From Asterias amurensis (taxonomy: Eukaryota; Echinodermata; Asteroidea; Forcipulatida; Asteriidae), in assembly GCF_032118995.1 (NCBI RefSeq), contig NC_092651.1, positions 21,498,349 through 21,562,348 on the forward strand: a stretch of 64,000 bases of DNA, given 5' to 3'. Shown here one piece after another: positions 23,156 to 43,752 of the stretch; position 1 is the first letter of the stretch, and each line of letters starts with the position of its first letter. Below the pieces are notes generated by a model. That model was given only the letters and a program-made list of their open reading frames with translations, was not told where the DNA came from and made no database searches. Made by a program: the position numbers and the translations under genes.

Positions 23156-23441
23156 AACACTGCAACCCCCACCAGCACCCGTAAACACCTTCTTCAACCC
23201 ACACGCTAATCCAACGGGCATTCAAACTGAGCCTTACGCACATGTGAATTACCACCCAGCACCACCAGGTAACATTGGCACCTATCAGTACCCAGTGCAA
23301 GGTCAGTGGCAACCTGCATTTCCTTATGGTAGCCCAGTGAAGGTACCCACGGTAGCCTATGGGCAAAGCCCTCCTGTCACTTTCATTGCAAACACTGCAC
23401 CGGCCTCAGCGCCAGCACTTTACATACCTGCAACCCACTAA
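7083..23441 (+). CDS. OTUD4: OTU domain-containing protein 4 (deubiquitinase)
   Basis: OTUD4 is an OTU-family cysteine deubiquitinase with RNA-binding properties. Coding exons: 7083-7199, 8988-9071, 9657-9707, 10283-10329, 10715-10787, 11463-11544, 11655-11818, 12489-12621, 12943-13007, 14149-14249, 14653-14786, 15565-15775, 16227-16383, 16551-16680, 17429-17494, 18727-18764, 19493-19730, 20271-20351, 21176-21216, 21680-21965 (or 21935) and 22381-23441. These total 3360 nt, 1119 residues, against about 1114 in human. The OTU triad is visible: Asp28 and Cys31 in KDGSCLFRA, and His134 in GNHYD. A Tudor-like segment follows at about 265-320 (PGDKCQVFLDDP...EDLGEKHT). [17 protein letters not shown] matches the human EERREKQAIEES block, and YYYNLGIE matches FFFNLGVK. 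The C-terminus is Gln-rich and disordered. All exon phases agree. Confidence 0.95.
7496..7638. mobile_element. hAT-like MITE (family B)
   Basis: Family B ends (TTTCCGTATGGCGCCA and its inverse) are flanked by 8-bp duplications ATTGACCT (7488-7495) and ATTGGCCT (7639-7646), one mismatch. It lies in OTUD4 intron 1. Confidence 0.87.
7692..7829. mobile_element. hAT-like MITE (family B), second copy in OTUD4 intron 1
   Basis: Same family, only about 50 bp after the previous copy. Flanks AATAATTG (7684-7691) and AATAATTA (7830-7837) match at 7 of 8 positions. Confidence 0.85.
8003..8133. mobile_element. Diverged family B MITE (CCTGCCACC subtype)
   Basis: The end is AAGTTTCCGTATCCTGCCACC instead of the TGGCGCCACC form. 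The central TAGTATCTAATTTACCT is shared with the other copies. The same subtype recurs at 31193. Confidence 0.65.
8655..8960. repeat. Palindromic dispersed repeat (family H)
   Basis: Carries GCTATGGCTACAACTGTTGCTAAGG and an inverse-like AGCCATAGCCATATAGCTGTAGCC, with two partial units. It is related to the copy at 19755 and to the tandem array at 23870-24380. It lies in OTUD4 intron 1. Confidence 0.55.
9370..9510 (+). repeat. tRNA-like SINE fragment
   Basis: A tRNA-like head (CCAGTGATTAGACTG then GGGTTCGGATCCTACC, B-box-like) is followed by a tail shared with 61190-61270 (AACCACTGATTTCACAATGACTA). Confidence 0.5.
10078..10215. mobile_element. 5' part of a family A MITE
   Basis: Begins TTAAAGGCAATGGACATG and continues with the family A block CAATTGTCAAAGACCAG and ATATGCATGAAATAACA. 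The right end is missing. Confidence 0.6.
10975..11071. repeat. 97-bp direct repeat, copy 1
   Basis: Matches 12060-12156 with two visible differences. Copy 1 also has a partial inverted counterpart at about 11128-11165 (ATGTATTCATGGCAACACAACT), so it may be the arm of a foldback element. Confidence 0.8.
12060..12156. repeat. 97-bp direct repeat, copy 2
   Basis: Second copy of the 10975-11071 sequence, about 1.09 kb downstream. OTUD4 coding exons 6 and 7 lie between the two. Confidence 0.8.
12156..12258. repeat. Dispersed repeat (family J)
   Basis: Shares CCAATGATAGNTCTT, the GAGG motif and GACATCATAT...GGGGTCTAT with 39674-39767. Right after it the OTUD4 intron resumes. Confidence 0.5.
13868..14110 (+). 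repeat. Diverged SINE (family E)
   Basis: Starts ATGGCCGAGCATCAAATTCAAG (tRNA-Ser/Leu-like A box with TTCAAGTTCTGGTGG) and ends in the SINE-like GAGCGCTTTATAAGAAGCC. It lies in OTUD4 intron 9. Confidence 0.5.
15046..15220 (+). repeat. tRNA-derived SINE (family D)
   Basis: The tRNA-like head GCTCGGTGGTCTAGTGATA is followed by the family tail (GAGTATGCAGTGCTTAATACACA, then GTGTAAGGGTAAAAACC). It lies in OTUD4 intron 11. Confidence 0.7.
15266..15510. mobile_element. Degraded family A MITE
   Basis: Left end GGCAGGGTATACTTCTGGTACTTGTCAAAGACC, with the internal ATATGC and GTTTCTGACAATGTTTTATA blocks and an eroded right end. Directly follows the family D SINE. Confidence 0.6.
16739..16955. mobile_element. 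Short MITE with 24-bp perfect inverted ends (family P)
   Basis: Ends read ATAAGCCTTTTTGAGGTATG, extending GGCGG, and are exactly inverted at 16932-16955. Flanking trinucleotide TCC occurs on both sides and may be the target duplication. It lies in OTUD4 intron 14. Confidence 0.75.
17881..18038. mobile_element. Foldback MITE (family F)
   Basis: Ends AATTTCATAAAGCTGCTTAAGCA and its inverse (TGCTTAAGCAGCTCTATGAAAT); the centre ACATGTACAATTTGTGACTGG is shared with the other family F copies. It lies in OTUD4 intron 15. Confidence 0.75.
18145..18345 (-). repeat. tRNA-derived SINE (family D)
   Basis: On the minus strand the head TGCCTCGGTAGTCTAGTTGG and B box GGTTTGAATCC are clear, followed by the tail ending at GATGCAAATTTAAC. 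It is one of the best-preserved copies. Confidence 0.8.
18383..18521 (-). repeat. Truncated family D SINE next to the first
   Basis: Repeats the tail half of the adjacent copy (GATGTTAAATTTGCATCGGG through GGTGGGATTTG) but stops before the tRNA-like head. Confidence 0.75.
19755..19888. repeat. Family H repeat
   Basis: ATTCAAATTAGCGACTATGACTGTTGCTAAGG with a trailing ATCTAGCTGTAGCTGTAGC inverse, as at 8655. Confidence 0.5.
19888..19990 (-). repeat. Family D SINE fragment
   Basis: Retains CACCCATACACCAATCTGTATTAAGCACTGG, the central AGTCCTGTGAAA block and a partial B box. It abuts the family H repeat in OTUD4 intron 17. Confidence 0.6.
20335..20584. repeat. 31-bp minisatellite that starts on an exon-intron junction
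   Basis: Eight copies of a 31-bp unit (CTTCCTTTATCAGGTATTGA core). The first copy spans the end of OTUD4 exon 18: coding sequence ends TTATCAG at 20351 and the donor GTATTG follows. All eight copies therefore carry a TCAG/GTATTG or TCGG/GTATTG donor-like junction, about every 31 bp. Confidence 0.9.
20718..21015 (+). repeat. tRNA-derived SINE (family E)
   Basis: Head AATGGCCGAGCGGTTTAGAG, B box GGTTCGAATCC, shared body (TTGTGTCCTTGAGCAAGACACTT), and a tail ending GCACTATAAGAACTAG plus (TTA)n. It lies in OTUD4 intron 18. Confidence 0.8.
21380..21580 (-). mobile_element. Family A MITE fragment, reversed
   Basis: In reverse orientation it shows the family A right-half block (TTAGCATAAAAACTTACTTGG, then GTGAGAAACGGCTCCCT). 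The left end is missing. Confidence 0.6.
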
Positions 23442-23860
23442 AGATTATTTAAATTCATGTGTACCTTCCTCCATGGTTTTGGCAGTCTCTTTGAGAATTA
23501 TTGTAATAACTTTGTGTATAAGAACTAATGTTACTTCTCACAAGAACACTCTTTTAGGTTTCACCGGAACTTTTAAAACTTCCCAAGTAATAACAGCGTT
23601 GATAAATATCAGACTTTTATCTGAGTTCAGACTTTTTATGTCTGTTTGATGAAAAAATGAGTTGTTATTTTCTCAGATAATAATAAATTTTACTCTTTGT
23701 CTAATTCTCTCGTGCTGAGCTGACCGTAACTTTAACTCCATTGTTAAAGTGCAGCCATCTTGTTGTGTCTTCCATAATTTGTAATATGACCATAGTTAGG
23801 CTTGGAGGAAATTTCATTCTATGCTATGCGAAATCACTTTGAAGCCATGTTTAAGTTGAA
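23442..23860 (+). other. OTUD4: Proximal OTUD4 3' UTR
   Basis: The first canonical AATAAA after the stop is at 23682-23687, inside ATAATAATAAATTTT. It is a plausible proximal polyadenylation signal. Longer 3' UTR forms reaching into the following AT-rich region cannot be excluded. Confidence 0.45.
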
Positions 23861-23869
23861 ATATTTTCC

Positions 23870-24380
23870 TGTGACTGAGGCTGTTATCTTCAGAGGCAAT
23901 AATGTAGTTATAAGAAGATGTATTGATCTAGCCATAGCTGTAGCCAAATCCACTGAGTCCAAATTAGCGACTATGGCTGAGCTGTATTCTTCAAAGGCAA
24001 TAATGAAGTAGAGGAAGATACTGTGGTCTAGCCATAGCTGTAGCCAAAGCCGCTGAGCTCAAATTGGTGGCTGAGGCTGTTATCTTCAGAGGCAATAATG
24101 TAGTATAAGAAGATGCAGTGATCTAGTCATAGCTGTAGCCAAAGCTACTCAGCCTATGGCCATGTCCAAATTACCGGCTATGGCTGAGGCTGTTTTCTTC
24201 AGAAGCAACGTAGATATAAGAAGATGCAGTGATCTAGTCATAGCTGTAGCCAAAGCCACTCAGCCTATGGCCATGTCCAAATTACTGGCTATGGCTGAGG
24301 ATGTTTTCTTCAGAGGCAATGTAGATATAAGAAGATAGAGTGATCTAGCCTTAGCTGTAGCCAAAGCCACCCTTCAAAGT
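23870..24380. repeat. Palindromic tandem array downstream of OTUD4 (family H)
   Basis: About five units of roughly 90-115 bp. Each has AGTGATCTAGCCATAGCTGTAGCC, then GCTATGGCTGAGGCTGTT, then CTTCAGAGGCAATGTAG. Within each unit CATAGCTGTAGCC is partly the inverse of GGCTATGG, so the array can fold. Dispersed single copies lie in OTUD4 introns. Confidence 0.8.
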
Positions 24381-27300
24381 CAGTGAGTACTTCTACGGCA
24401 AAATGTTACAGGCTTTTACTTTATGAAATCATATGCAAGGGATTGGTATAAATTACTTGAATGGATGTGAAGTTTTGTGATTTCTGTAAATGTGATAATA
24501 TGGCAACAGAAGGTTCTTATGGGCTTACTAACTTTAATCTTTTTTTTTCCTTTCAATTATTGTGGTTGATGGTGTTGTATTAACAAGAAAAAATGTAACT
24601 TTATCTGTTACTCTGGTGTTTTAAAACAGATTTATAAAACTCCAAAGAAACGGGACAACATTCCTGAAATAAATTTGACCTTTTTTCAATGACATGCAAA
24701 ACAAAATATACAAATTATTTTTCCTATATAATGTTCCAAAGAATGGAGAAGAGTCAGAAAAATATGCAAAAAGAAAAGAATTATTATATGACTACTTTAT
24801 TTTGTATTAAATGATAATCTTGGCAGAGAGCCTCGATGATATAAAAGATAAAATTAATTTGCAATGAAAATAATATGAAGATTAACTAAATGTCTTGTGA
24901 CTATAAGAAGAAAAAAGGTGCAAAAATTGCTTTGGTGTTTCTGATATTTTTTATACGGTACAGTAACGTGTTTGTAGTAAGATGGCTTTATTGATATCGG
25001 TTAAGAGTATATCTTGTTCTTGTGTTGATTTTGGAATCAATGGTCAGGGGAGGTACTCCTAGTCTTTTTTTGATTTTGTGATATGGATTACTGAAAATGT
25101 TTTGAATCAACGACAGCACTTAGTTTGGGTTGGGGGGGGGGGGTTCCCCCAGGTAATTGATTTGCCCCCTGCCACCATTTTGACAACCAAATTATTTCCC
25201 ACCACCGTTTTAACCTGATGACTGAAAATAAATTTGACCCAAATCACACCCATAATAATGCAGAATGTTGGCGTTACCCCTAGCTCAAGATTAAAGCTGG
25301 TGTAAGTCTATTATCGTGGTAAGACAATCCTTTTTCCAGCAGTACAAAATTACATTTAAAATTAATGTTTGTCCCCCTTTATTTTTGATTCCCCCCCCCC
25401 CAAAAAAAAAGAAGGAATTTCTGTATACAACCCAAAACCACGTTTTGATTATATGATGTTTGGTTTAGAAAAAATACTGTATAAAGAACCTACCATAGAT
25501 TATCTGTTTATGACAAATTTTAAATACGTGTCTTTGTCAGTGTTAATTTGGATTGATAATAAGTTAAGGATTAACTGTTTTTTTCTTAGTGAATGTTATA
25601 AGTTAAAGAAAAAAAGAAAAAGTAAAAAAACCTTAGTTGAGATAAGTGAAAATGAATGTTTGCAGCTTTTAAAAGGTTGTTGTTTCCAAGTTGAGTTTTA
25701 CCTTCGTTGATGGTGTTGTATTGTTTTCTTAGTTCATTTTAAGTTCACAGATTTATTCCATTGGTTGAAATTGTTTGTTTAAAATATATTTTAGTGTTTA
25801 TCTACTGAGGTAAAATACTGGATTCAGTGCCTTCGTTTAACTTAAATGCCAAATATTTACAGGGTAAAATATATTTCTAATTTTAAATACAGTATTCTAT
25901 GCAAAAATGGTGATATTGAAATATTATAAAAAGTGTAAAAAAATACTCGAAGATACAAAAATTCTAAACCACTTATATTTTGAATTAGTAAATGCTTTGA
26001 GTGGGTTTTAGCTAATTTTGTAGAATAATTATTTGATTGTCCGGAGAATTGCTTCAAAAATTGAGAAGTGTGTTATAGAATACGTTATTGTTGAATTTTG
26101 AAATCAATTCTTACCTTCGCGCAGGTGCTTTTTAAGAGTGTTTCAATTGTGTTGTATAGTTTATTCCTCAAGTGATGTTTCAAATGTTACAAATGTTTTT
26201 AGTAATTTTAAGACAATTGTTATGGTATTTTTCAAAACAGATTTTTGCCCATTTTGAATCAGTTTGCAAAAGGTAATGTTTTCTATTTAAGTTTTAGTTT
26301 TGTCCTGCATTGAGGGCACCCTGCCGCGTTTGCAATTACTGGGACGGTGAAAAATCAAATCAAACAAATTTTATTGAGTATTCTTGAGCCATGTGATGCT
26401 CTTCTGGTTTTCCACAGATCTTAAAAACTTCAGAGTTTCCCTGTTTCTCACAAATCAATGTGGGACAAAACTAGAATCAATTGTTCCTTCCCTCCTCTGC
26501 AAAAAATTCAAATTTGTATTGTTTCGAAGAAGAAAATAATAATAATTAATGCCCATGTGAGGACTTCTAATTTAAATAAAACGCTCATTGTAGTTAACTT
26601 TATTCAAACTGATTGTATTTAATAATAATAATAATAAGTGTGTATGGCCTGGTTTTAAGAGGGTCGATATGTTATAAGTATGCGTTAGTATTTGTAGTTT
26701 TTGGGCTGTGTGCACCTGGTTTTGGTTTGTTTAAAAGTTGTTCATAAACAGTATTTGGTTTTTCATAGTTATGGCTTACCGTTTTCAGGCAAAACATATT
26801 TGTCTTTCAAACTAATTATCAGAAAAAGAAATCATAATTAATAATTAAAATTTAGTTTTGCATCAGTGATCATTTATAAGGTAATAAGATTTTGATATTG
26901 TAAAATGATCAGTCATAAATTATTTTTGGCTAAATCAGTGTAATCAGTGCCACCAAGAAAAAAAGTGGTTTTGTGAAAGTGTATTTTGAGATTTAAAAAG
27001 AAGAAGATAAAAAAGTTGATATATTTGTACCTTTCAGATGCCTTAATATAACTTATAAATTCATGGTTTAGGTTTCAAAGCTTTGCATGGTATTGAAAAT
27101 TTATTTTGTTTACTATATTATTCAGCCATGTTGATACTAAAACAGTGATTATAGTTTTATTGTAAAACTCATCTGGAAATTTTATTTCCTGGGTTTTTAA
27201 TTTAGAATGTTGCCAAATTTTGAAGTTTGAAATATTGTTTATTTACCTAACAAAGTTTGTTAGTATTTGTTATATTATGTAGTAGCATGTGTTGTTAAAT

Positions 27301-29284
27301 GTACATATTTATATATATCAAACGTAAAAAAAGTTATTTTATTTTCAAGTACGGTAAAACAGTTTTTAAAAAAAAACAGTTAAAATTACCAATCCTTGTT
27401 CTAAGCTCAAGTTATCTTTGACATGGTATTTCTCCAGTTTTTTATAAAAACAAAACATCTTTTGCGTTGTATAGTTCTAATAGTAAGGGGCCATCCAAAG
27501 TTTTCAATTTTTGCACTGGGCACAAAGAGTATGAAGAGAGAGGAAGTGGGTCAGATATGTTGGTGACTTTTATAAGGTATTTAGCATGTTATTTAAATGA
27601 GGTTCACAAATTTTGACAGGAAGATGATGATAAGTTCTATCATTTGGGGGAGGAGGTTGGATTCTTCATCCATAGTGCTCTCTGCAAACCTGAAAATGCT
27701 GAAAAACTTTGGAAGGTCTCTTGATTGAATTGGATTATTTTATCTCTGTTGCCCCTCTGTTGCAATATTGCTATCTCTAGCCCTAATTTTGGCTGGTAAC
27801 TTTATTCTGGCAAGCGTATTTTTGTTGTGCTAACCTACATTGTATTTTGTGCTTGAGCAGTTCTTTACAAAATTGGCTCATGTTATGAGACTTCTATTTA
27901 TGTTAAGAGACTGCTATCTCTGTTAAAAAGATTGACCACTTCACCTGACTTAAGCAAAACAATCACCTTTTTAGTTGCACCATTTTGGGAATCATTGTCC
28001 CTTTGTGTTATATATTGGCGTTTAAGTGCTTACCATAGCTATTATGTGCAATTTGACTCCCTAAAGGGCAACTACGGCATCGTACATTAGCCGCATGTGA
28101 CTTAGATGCAATGAGTCAATATCAGTTTAAAGCCCGGTTCATACTTCCTGCGAATGCATCAAACAATTTGAAATATTTCCAGTGAAAACCGAGTTGTGAC
28201 ATCAAAATTCGATTTGCACAAAGAATTCGCAGGAGGTATCATCTGGGCTTTACAGTAGCTTGTTTTAGGTTGATTTCAACTTTTATTTAGAAGATGCAAG
28301 TCAACCTTTGTAAGCAAATATTTTGTGCAATGTCAGACTGACTGCCACATTAGCTAAAAATATGTTCTTTATGTTGAAGATCCTATAGTAGCGAAGACTC
28401 GTAACTATTTATTCACCTTCTGTTTTCTGCAATTTTTTTTAACAATGATTTGATAAACGCGTTGAATAATGCCATTAAGCTTAGTATATGATTTTATATT
28501 TGTTCATTCCAAAGCATTATTTATTTGTGGATCCACTGTAGGGTGTGATTTCAAAACTTCCAAAGTTCTAACCAAAAAGATGTAGCGCATTAAAAATGTT
28601 GACATAATAAAATGTTCCTGCTCTTTATACACAGTGTTTAGCTTGTGTGGAGTTTTGTATTGTTATTGTCAAATTTATTGTGGTAGTTAAGATCAATGCT
28701 GGGAGATGGGGTATTGGGGGGGGGGGGTAGATATCATGGCCACATCATTGCATAACAAATTATTATATATAAACAAAATATTCTGAAGGCTTACTGATTA
28801 TAAAGGAGATACCGGAACCATTTTTTTTCTGTGGTGAAATGAAGTTGTGTTCAAGAAAACTAAATCTGAAAACCTAAAGAAAAATCAAAAAAATCTGCAC
28901 TCCTCCTGAAAGCACTCAGACTTTTTCAGACTTATTTCAAGTCTGCCTGGTAAACAAAATGATGTTTTATAAATGATGCTTTTTGATCTACTTCTCTAGA
29001 TCCGGGTATTCTGTTTCCAAAAGTTCCTTGGAATCTATAACTCCAGGGTAATTAAGAGGTGGAAATATACCATTATTTAAATGTAAAGATCTGGATTCTA
29101 TGTTTTAGATTTTTTCCAGCAGTGACTTTTAAGTTTACCCATGTCTGGGGCAGAGGAGGGAGAAGGTGGGGAGGGGGAAACCAGTGGTCACTTACATGAA
29201 ATTCTACACCATCTCTTGATGACCAAAAGAATCTCAGTAAGAGAACTCAATAAGTGCGGCAGCAGTGCCTTTGACACTAATGCT
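24381..29284. other. AT-rich gene-free region
   Basis: No coding exon recognised on either strand. It contains homopolymer runs (G12 near 25130, C10/A9 near 25390, G10 near 28717), (AAT)n microsatellites near 26620, and a small MITE at 28131-28253. It is probably a long OTUD4 3' UTR plus intergenic DNA. Confidence 0.5.
28131..28253. mobile_element. Small MITE (family O)
   Basis: Ends AAAGCCCGGTTCATACTTCC and TCGCAGGAGGTATCATCTGGGCTTT are inverse to each other. Related sequence is at about 14430-14522 (half) and 61426-61552. Flanking TTTA/TTAA suggests TTAA-type insertion. Confidence 0.6.
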
Positions 29285-29455
29285 GCCGTCGGTTTCACAA
29301 AGAGTTAGGACTCGTCTTATCTCAAGTTAAGAAGAGTGACTCGTCCTAACTTAAGATTAATCTCAAGGTCTGCATGCTACAGTGCAGGGTTGGGACTCGT
29401 CTTAAGTTCTAAGATTATAGTCTTAAGTTAGGAAGAGTTTTGTGAAATCGACGGC
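29285..29455. mobile_element. Foldback MITE (family G)
   Basis: Ends GCCGTCGGTTTCACAAAGAG and, inverted, GCCGTCGATTTCACAAAACT. The interior is a run of GGACTCGTCTTA and TAAGTTAGGA motifs in both orientations. Confidence 0.7.
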
Positions 29456-29848
29456 TGATCATTGCTCCTGTATCTCAGCGGGCGTTCAGGTATATTTTCT
29501 CCCTGCCTTTCTACCCTCTGTGACCCTTGCTGGAACCCTGCTGACTGGCACCTTGCATTTTGGCTTGGTTTTCAGTCTAACTAATTGCCTTGGCTTTCCC
29601 TATTTTGGGGGGGCTTTCCCTTCCATCAAATCTGAAGCCGACATTTTGTCAATGTTTCGCTCTACAGTGGTACAATCTTCAGGCCTATTACAGCTGCGCT
29701 GTTGGGGTCCCTTGGTTTCAGGGTTTCATAGCAACTCTGACCATTGGGTAATATTTGTGATATTTATTTTCACTGGTTGTATCCTTGCTCTATGGTTGTA
29801 TCATTATACAAACTCAACTTCTGTTTGTAATAAAATAAAATAAAAACT
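29456..29848 (+). repeat. Unidentified segment ending in (AATAAAAT)n
   Basis: About 390 bp with higher GC than its surroundings, ending AATAAAATAAAATAAAAAC. It begins exactly where the family G element ends. It resembles the 3' part of a truncated retroposed element (LINE or mRNA), but I recognise no family or conserved protein in it. Confidence 0.3.
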
Positions 29849-30039
29849 CTCAAGTTTTGTGTGATGGAATCATGAATCATGAAATATGTTTGTTGGGGGG
29901 ATAAAATAGTTGAGAGAAATTCAATTAGTAAAATTTCAGCTAAAAGTTTTTTTTTTATGCATCAAGTATCTGTATTAGTGAAAACAATTTCAGAGTTGTA
30001 ATGTAAACAATGATATGCGGTATTGCGCAATAACACATG

Positions 30040-30167
30040 GCAGTGACAGTCGTCGTTCAACAGAGGGCGTCCTTCTAATTGCAACACACATGTGAAATTG
30101 ACGTTGTACATGTCGTGAAACCCGCCATTCTGGTTTGTGTTCTTCAATCCATACGGTAGATTTCAAG
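30040..30167 (+). promoter_or_regulatory. ABCE1: Probable ABCE1 non-coding first exon and promoter
   Basis: A strong donor TTTCAAG/GTAAGTAT lies at 30167/30168. The first coding exon at 32011 has a good acceptor (TCTGGCAACAG) and about 50 nt of UTR before ATG. This supports a UTR exon here. The 5' boundary is not visible and is only estimated. Confidence 0.5.
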
Positions 30168-30466
30168 GTAAGTATTTATCTGTTTGGATTCCTTTGTCAT
30201 GCTTATTATTGTACTAAATATTGTCTGACTTATCAGATAGTTATTTTGAGTAATTTAAAGGGAGATTCCTGTCTTTGGTTCCCATTTCTATACGTCGTGA
30301 ATGAAAAGCAAGAATCCAAGATGATATACCGCGGCGCCGGAGTACTCTCTGTACGTATTCTGGCATGACTGGAACTTGGAAGTCATGAGTGGGCATGTGT
30401 GATGGTACTGTGGGTAGCACTGCAGTGCAGTCGGAATAGAGACAGTGGCACTGCAGTCAGGATAAA

Positions 30467-30598
30467 GGAAAAGTTTCCGTATGGCGCCACCACTTTTTCA
30501 TTCGATATGAAATAATATAGTATCTAATTTACCTCAATGAGATATCCCTTTTTGTAAAAATGAGTGAAAAGGTGGTGGCGCCATACGGAAAGTTATCC
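30467..30598. mobile_element. hAT-like MITE (family B), best copy
   Basis: 132 bp, ends GGAAAAGTTTCCGTATGGCG and inverted GGATAACTTTCCGTATGGCG, flanked by a perfect 8-bp duplication AGGATAAA (30459-30466, 30599-30606). It lies in ABCE1 intron 1. Confidence 0.92.
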
Positions 30599-31192
30599 AG
30601 GATAAACTTGAACGATAATATAAATCATATGTTGTTTATATTCCTATATTTTATAATTATTAGTGAAGTGAAACTCACCGTTGTTGTTACTGTTTGTTGA
30701 ATAAAGATCTATTATAGATATGTTCCGTAAAACTAAAAAAGAATTGTTTATGATTTTCTATCAAAATAATAATTTCTTCCTTCCTAGTCTGATTTCCAGC
30801 CAGGGTATTTTTGCCCTTTGGAAAAATCTGAAACATTTTTTAGTAATAATAGGATAATTGGACTACGCACAATCGAAATACCTTTCCTTTTCTAATATCC
30901 TTCAATTTGATTATAAGGAAGTTTGGGAGAAGGGCACAAACTGCGCCTCAACTGAGTGATAGTCTACCACGTATCAGGATAGTTGCGATAACGTAACCCT
31001 CCTTTCGACAGCTGGGTTACGCTATCTCCATGGTTACGTTATCGCAACTACCACCAGGACTTGGACTAGTTAATTAAATAAAATAGTTGTGTTAAAAATT
31101 GAATCCATCCATCTGATGATCGCACACTGAAGGTTTACGAGATCCTCTAGCAATCACCTGGCAATTTTACTAGTGACCATACATGTATTTAG

Positions 31193-31322
31193 ACAATTTT
31201 CCGTATCCTGCCACCACTTGTTCACCCTTTTTACAAAAAGGAATACCTCATTTCAGTAAATTAAATACTATTTGATTTCAGATCAAACAAAAAAATTATG
31301 ACAGGATACAGAAACTTTCCCC
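31193..31322. mobile_element. Diverged family B MITE (CCTGCCACC subtype)
   Basis: Left end ATTTTCCGTATCCTGCCACCAC; centre TTACAAAAAGGAATACCTC shared with family B; right end eroded (GACAGGATACAGAAACTTT). Confidence 0.65.
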
Positions 31323-31763
31323 ATATTTGCTCAACTTAACCACTTTAAAAAACACTGACATACATTTTAAAGATCTTCTATGTGTAACTGAATCAATTAA
31401 GAACACTGAAACATCATTGAGAGACAAAAAGTAAGAGAAAAAATGACAATCTTGCAGAGACTGACAAAAATTTCCATTTCCAATCAGAATGTAGAGTTGT
31501 ATGACCCAAATGTTAAACCCTATGTGAGATGAGAAACACCACCATGCTTTGATCCAAACGTTGGTAATACAACTATTGACCCCTTGCACGCAGGTCACAC
31601 GCGGCAACTGTGCCACACTCAACTATTTGGTGGGCAATAGGTTTATGCCGGGTCGCCTAAAATGCACACATCACTGAATAATGCACTGTGACATTGCCCA
31701 CCAAAGTGGCACATCCAAGATTTGGCCAGCGAACCAAACTTACCATATTTATTACCCTATCAA

Positions 31764-31976
31764 CTATAGACGATGTGACCTATGTTTACATTCAAACTGC
31801 CCTCTGTTGACAAAACACTATATACATCATGTTTCGCCGGGCAAAAAGACACGTAGTCATGGTAAGATTACATGCACTTTCTAGCTGGCTGCCAATACGC
31901 AAAGGTTTTGCCCGGCGGTATGCGCGCAAATCATGTTATGATTTTCGCGTGACGTCAGAGGTCACATTGTCTATAG
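31764..31976. mobile_element. MITE (family I) carrying TGACGTCA
   Basis: Ends CTATAGACGATGTGACCTATG and inverted CTATAGACAATGTGACCTCTG. The body includes GTTTCGCCGGGCAAAAAGAC and GGTTTTGCCCGGCGG as inverse blocks. A perfect CRE-like TGACGTCA is followed by AGAGGTCA near the right end. A second copy is at 55715. It ends about 35 bp before the acceptor of the first coding ABCE1 exon. Confidence 0.75.
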
Positions 31977-32060
31977 ACTGATTTATTCTCTTTTTTTTCT
32001 CTGGCAACAGGAAAAACACCTAAATTCTTGTGGAAGTGGATAGACTGAAACTGACCCACA

Positions 32061-43752
<11,692 letters not shown>

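Noticed and set aside
22613-23366. Minus-strand frames rich in Cys or Leu runs
   Set aside because: They are the complement of CAG repeats in the OTUD4 last exon.
24156-24338. Open frame in the palindromic array
   Set aside because: An artefact of tandem repeats with lengths near a multiple of three; no coding signal.
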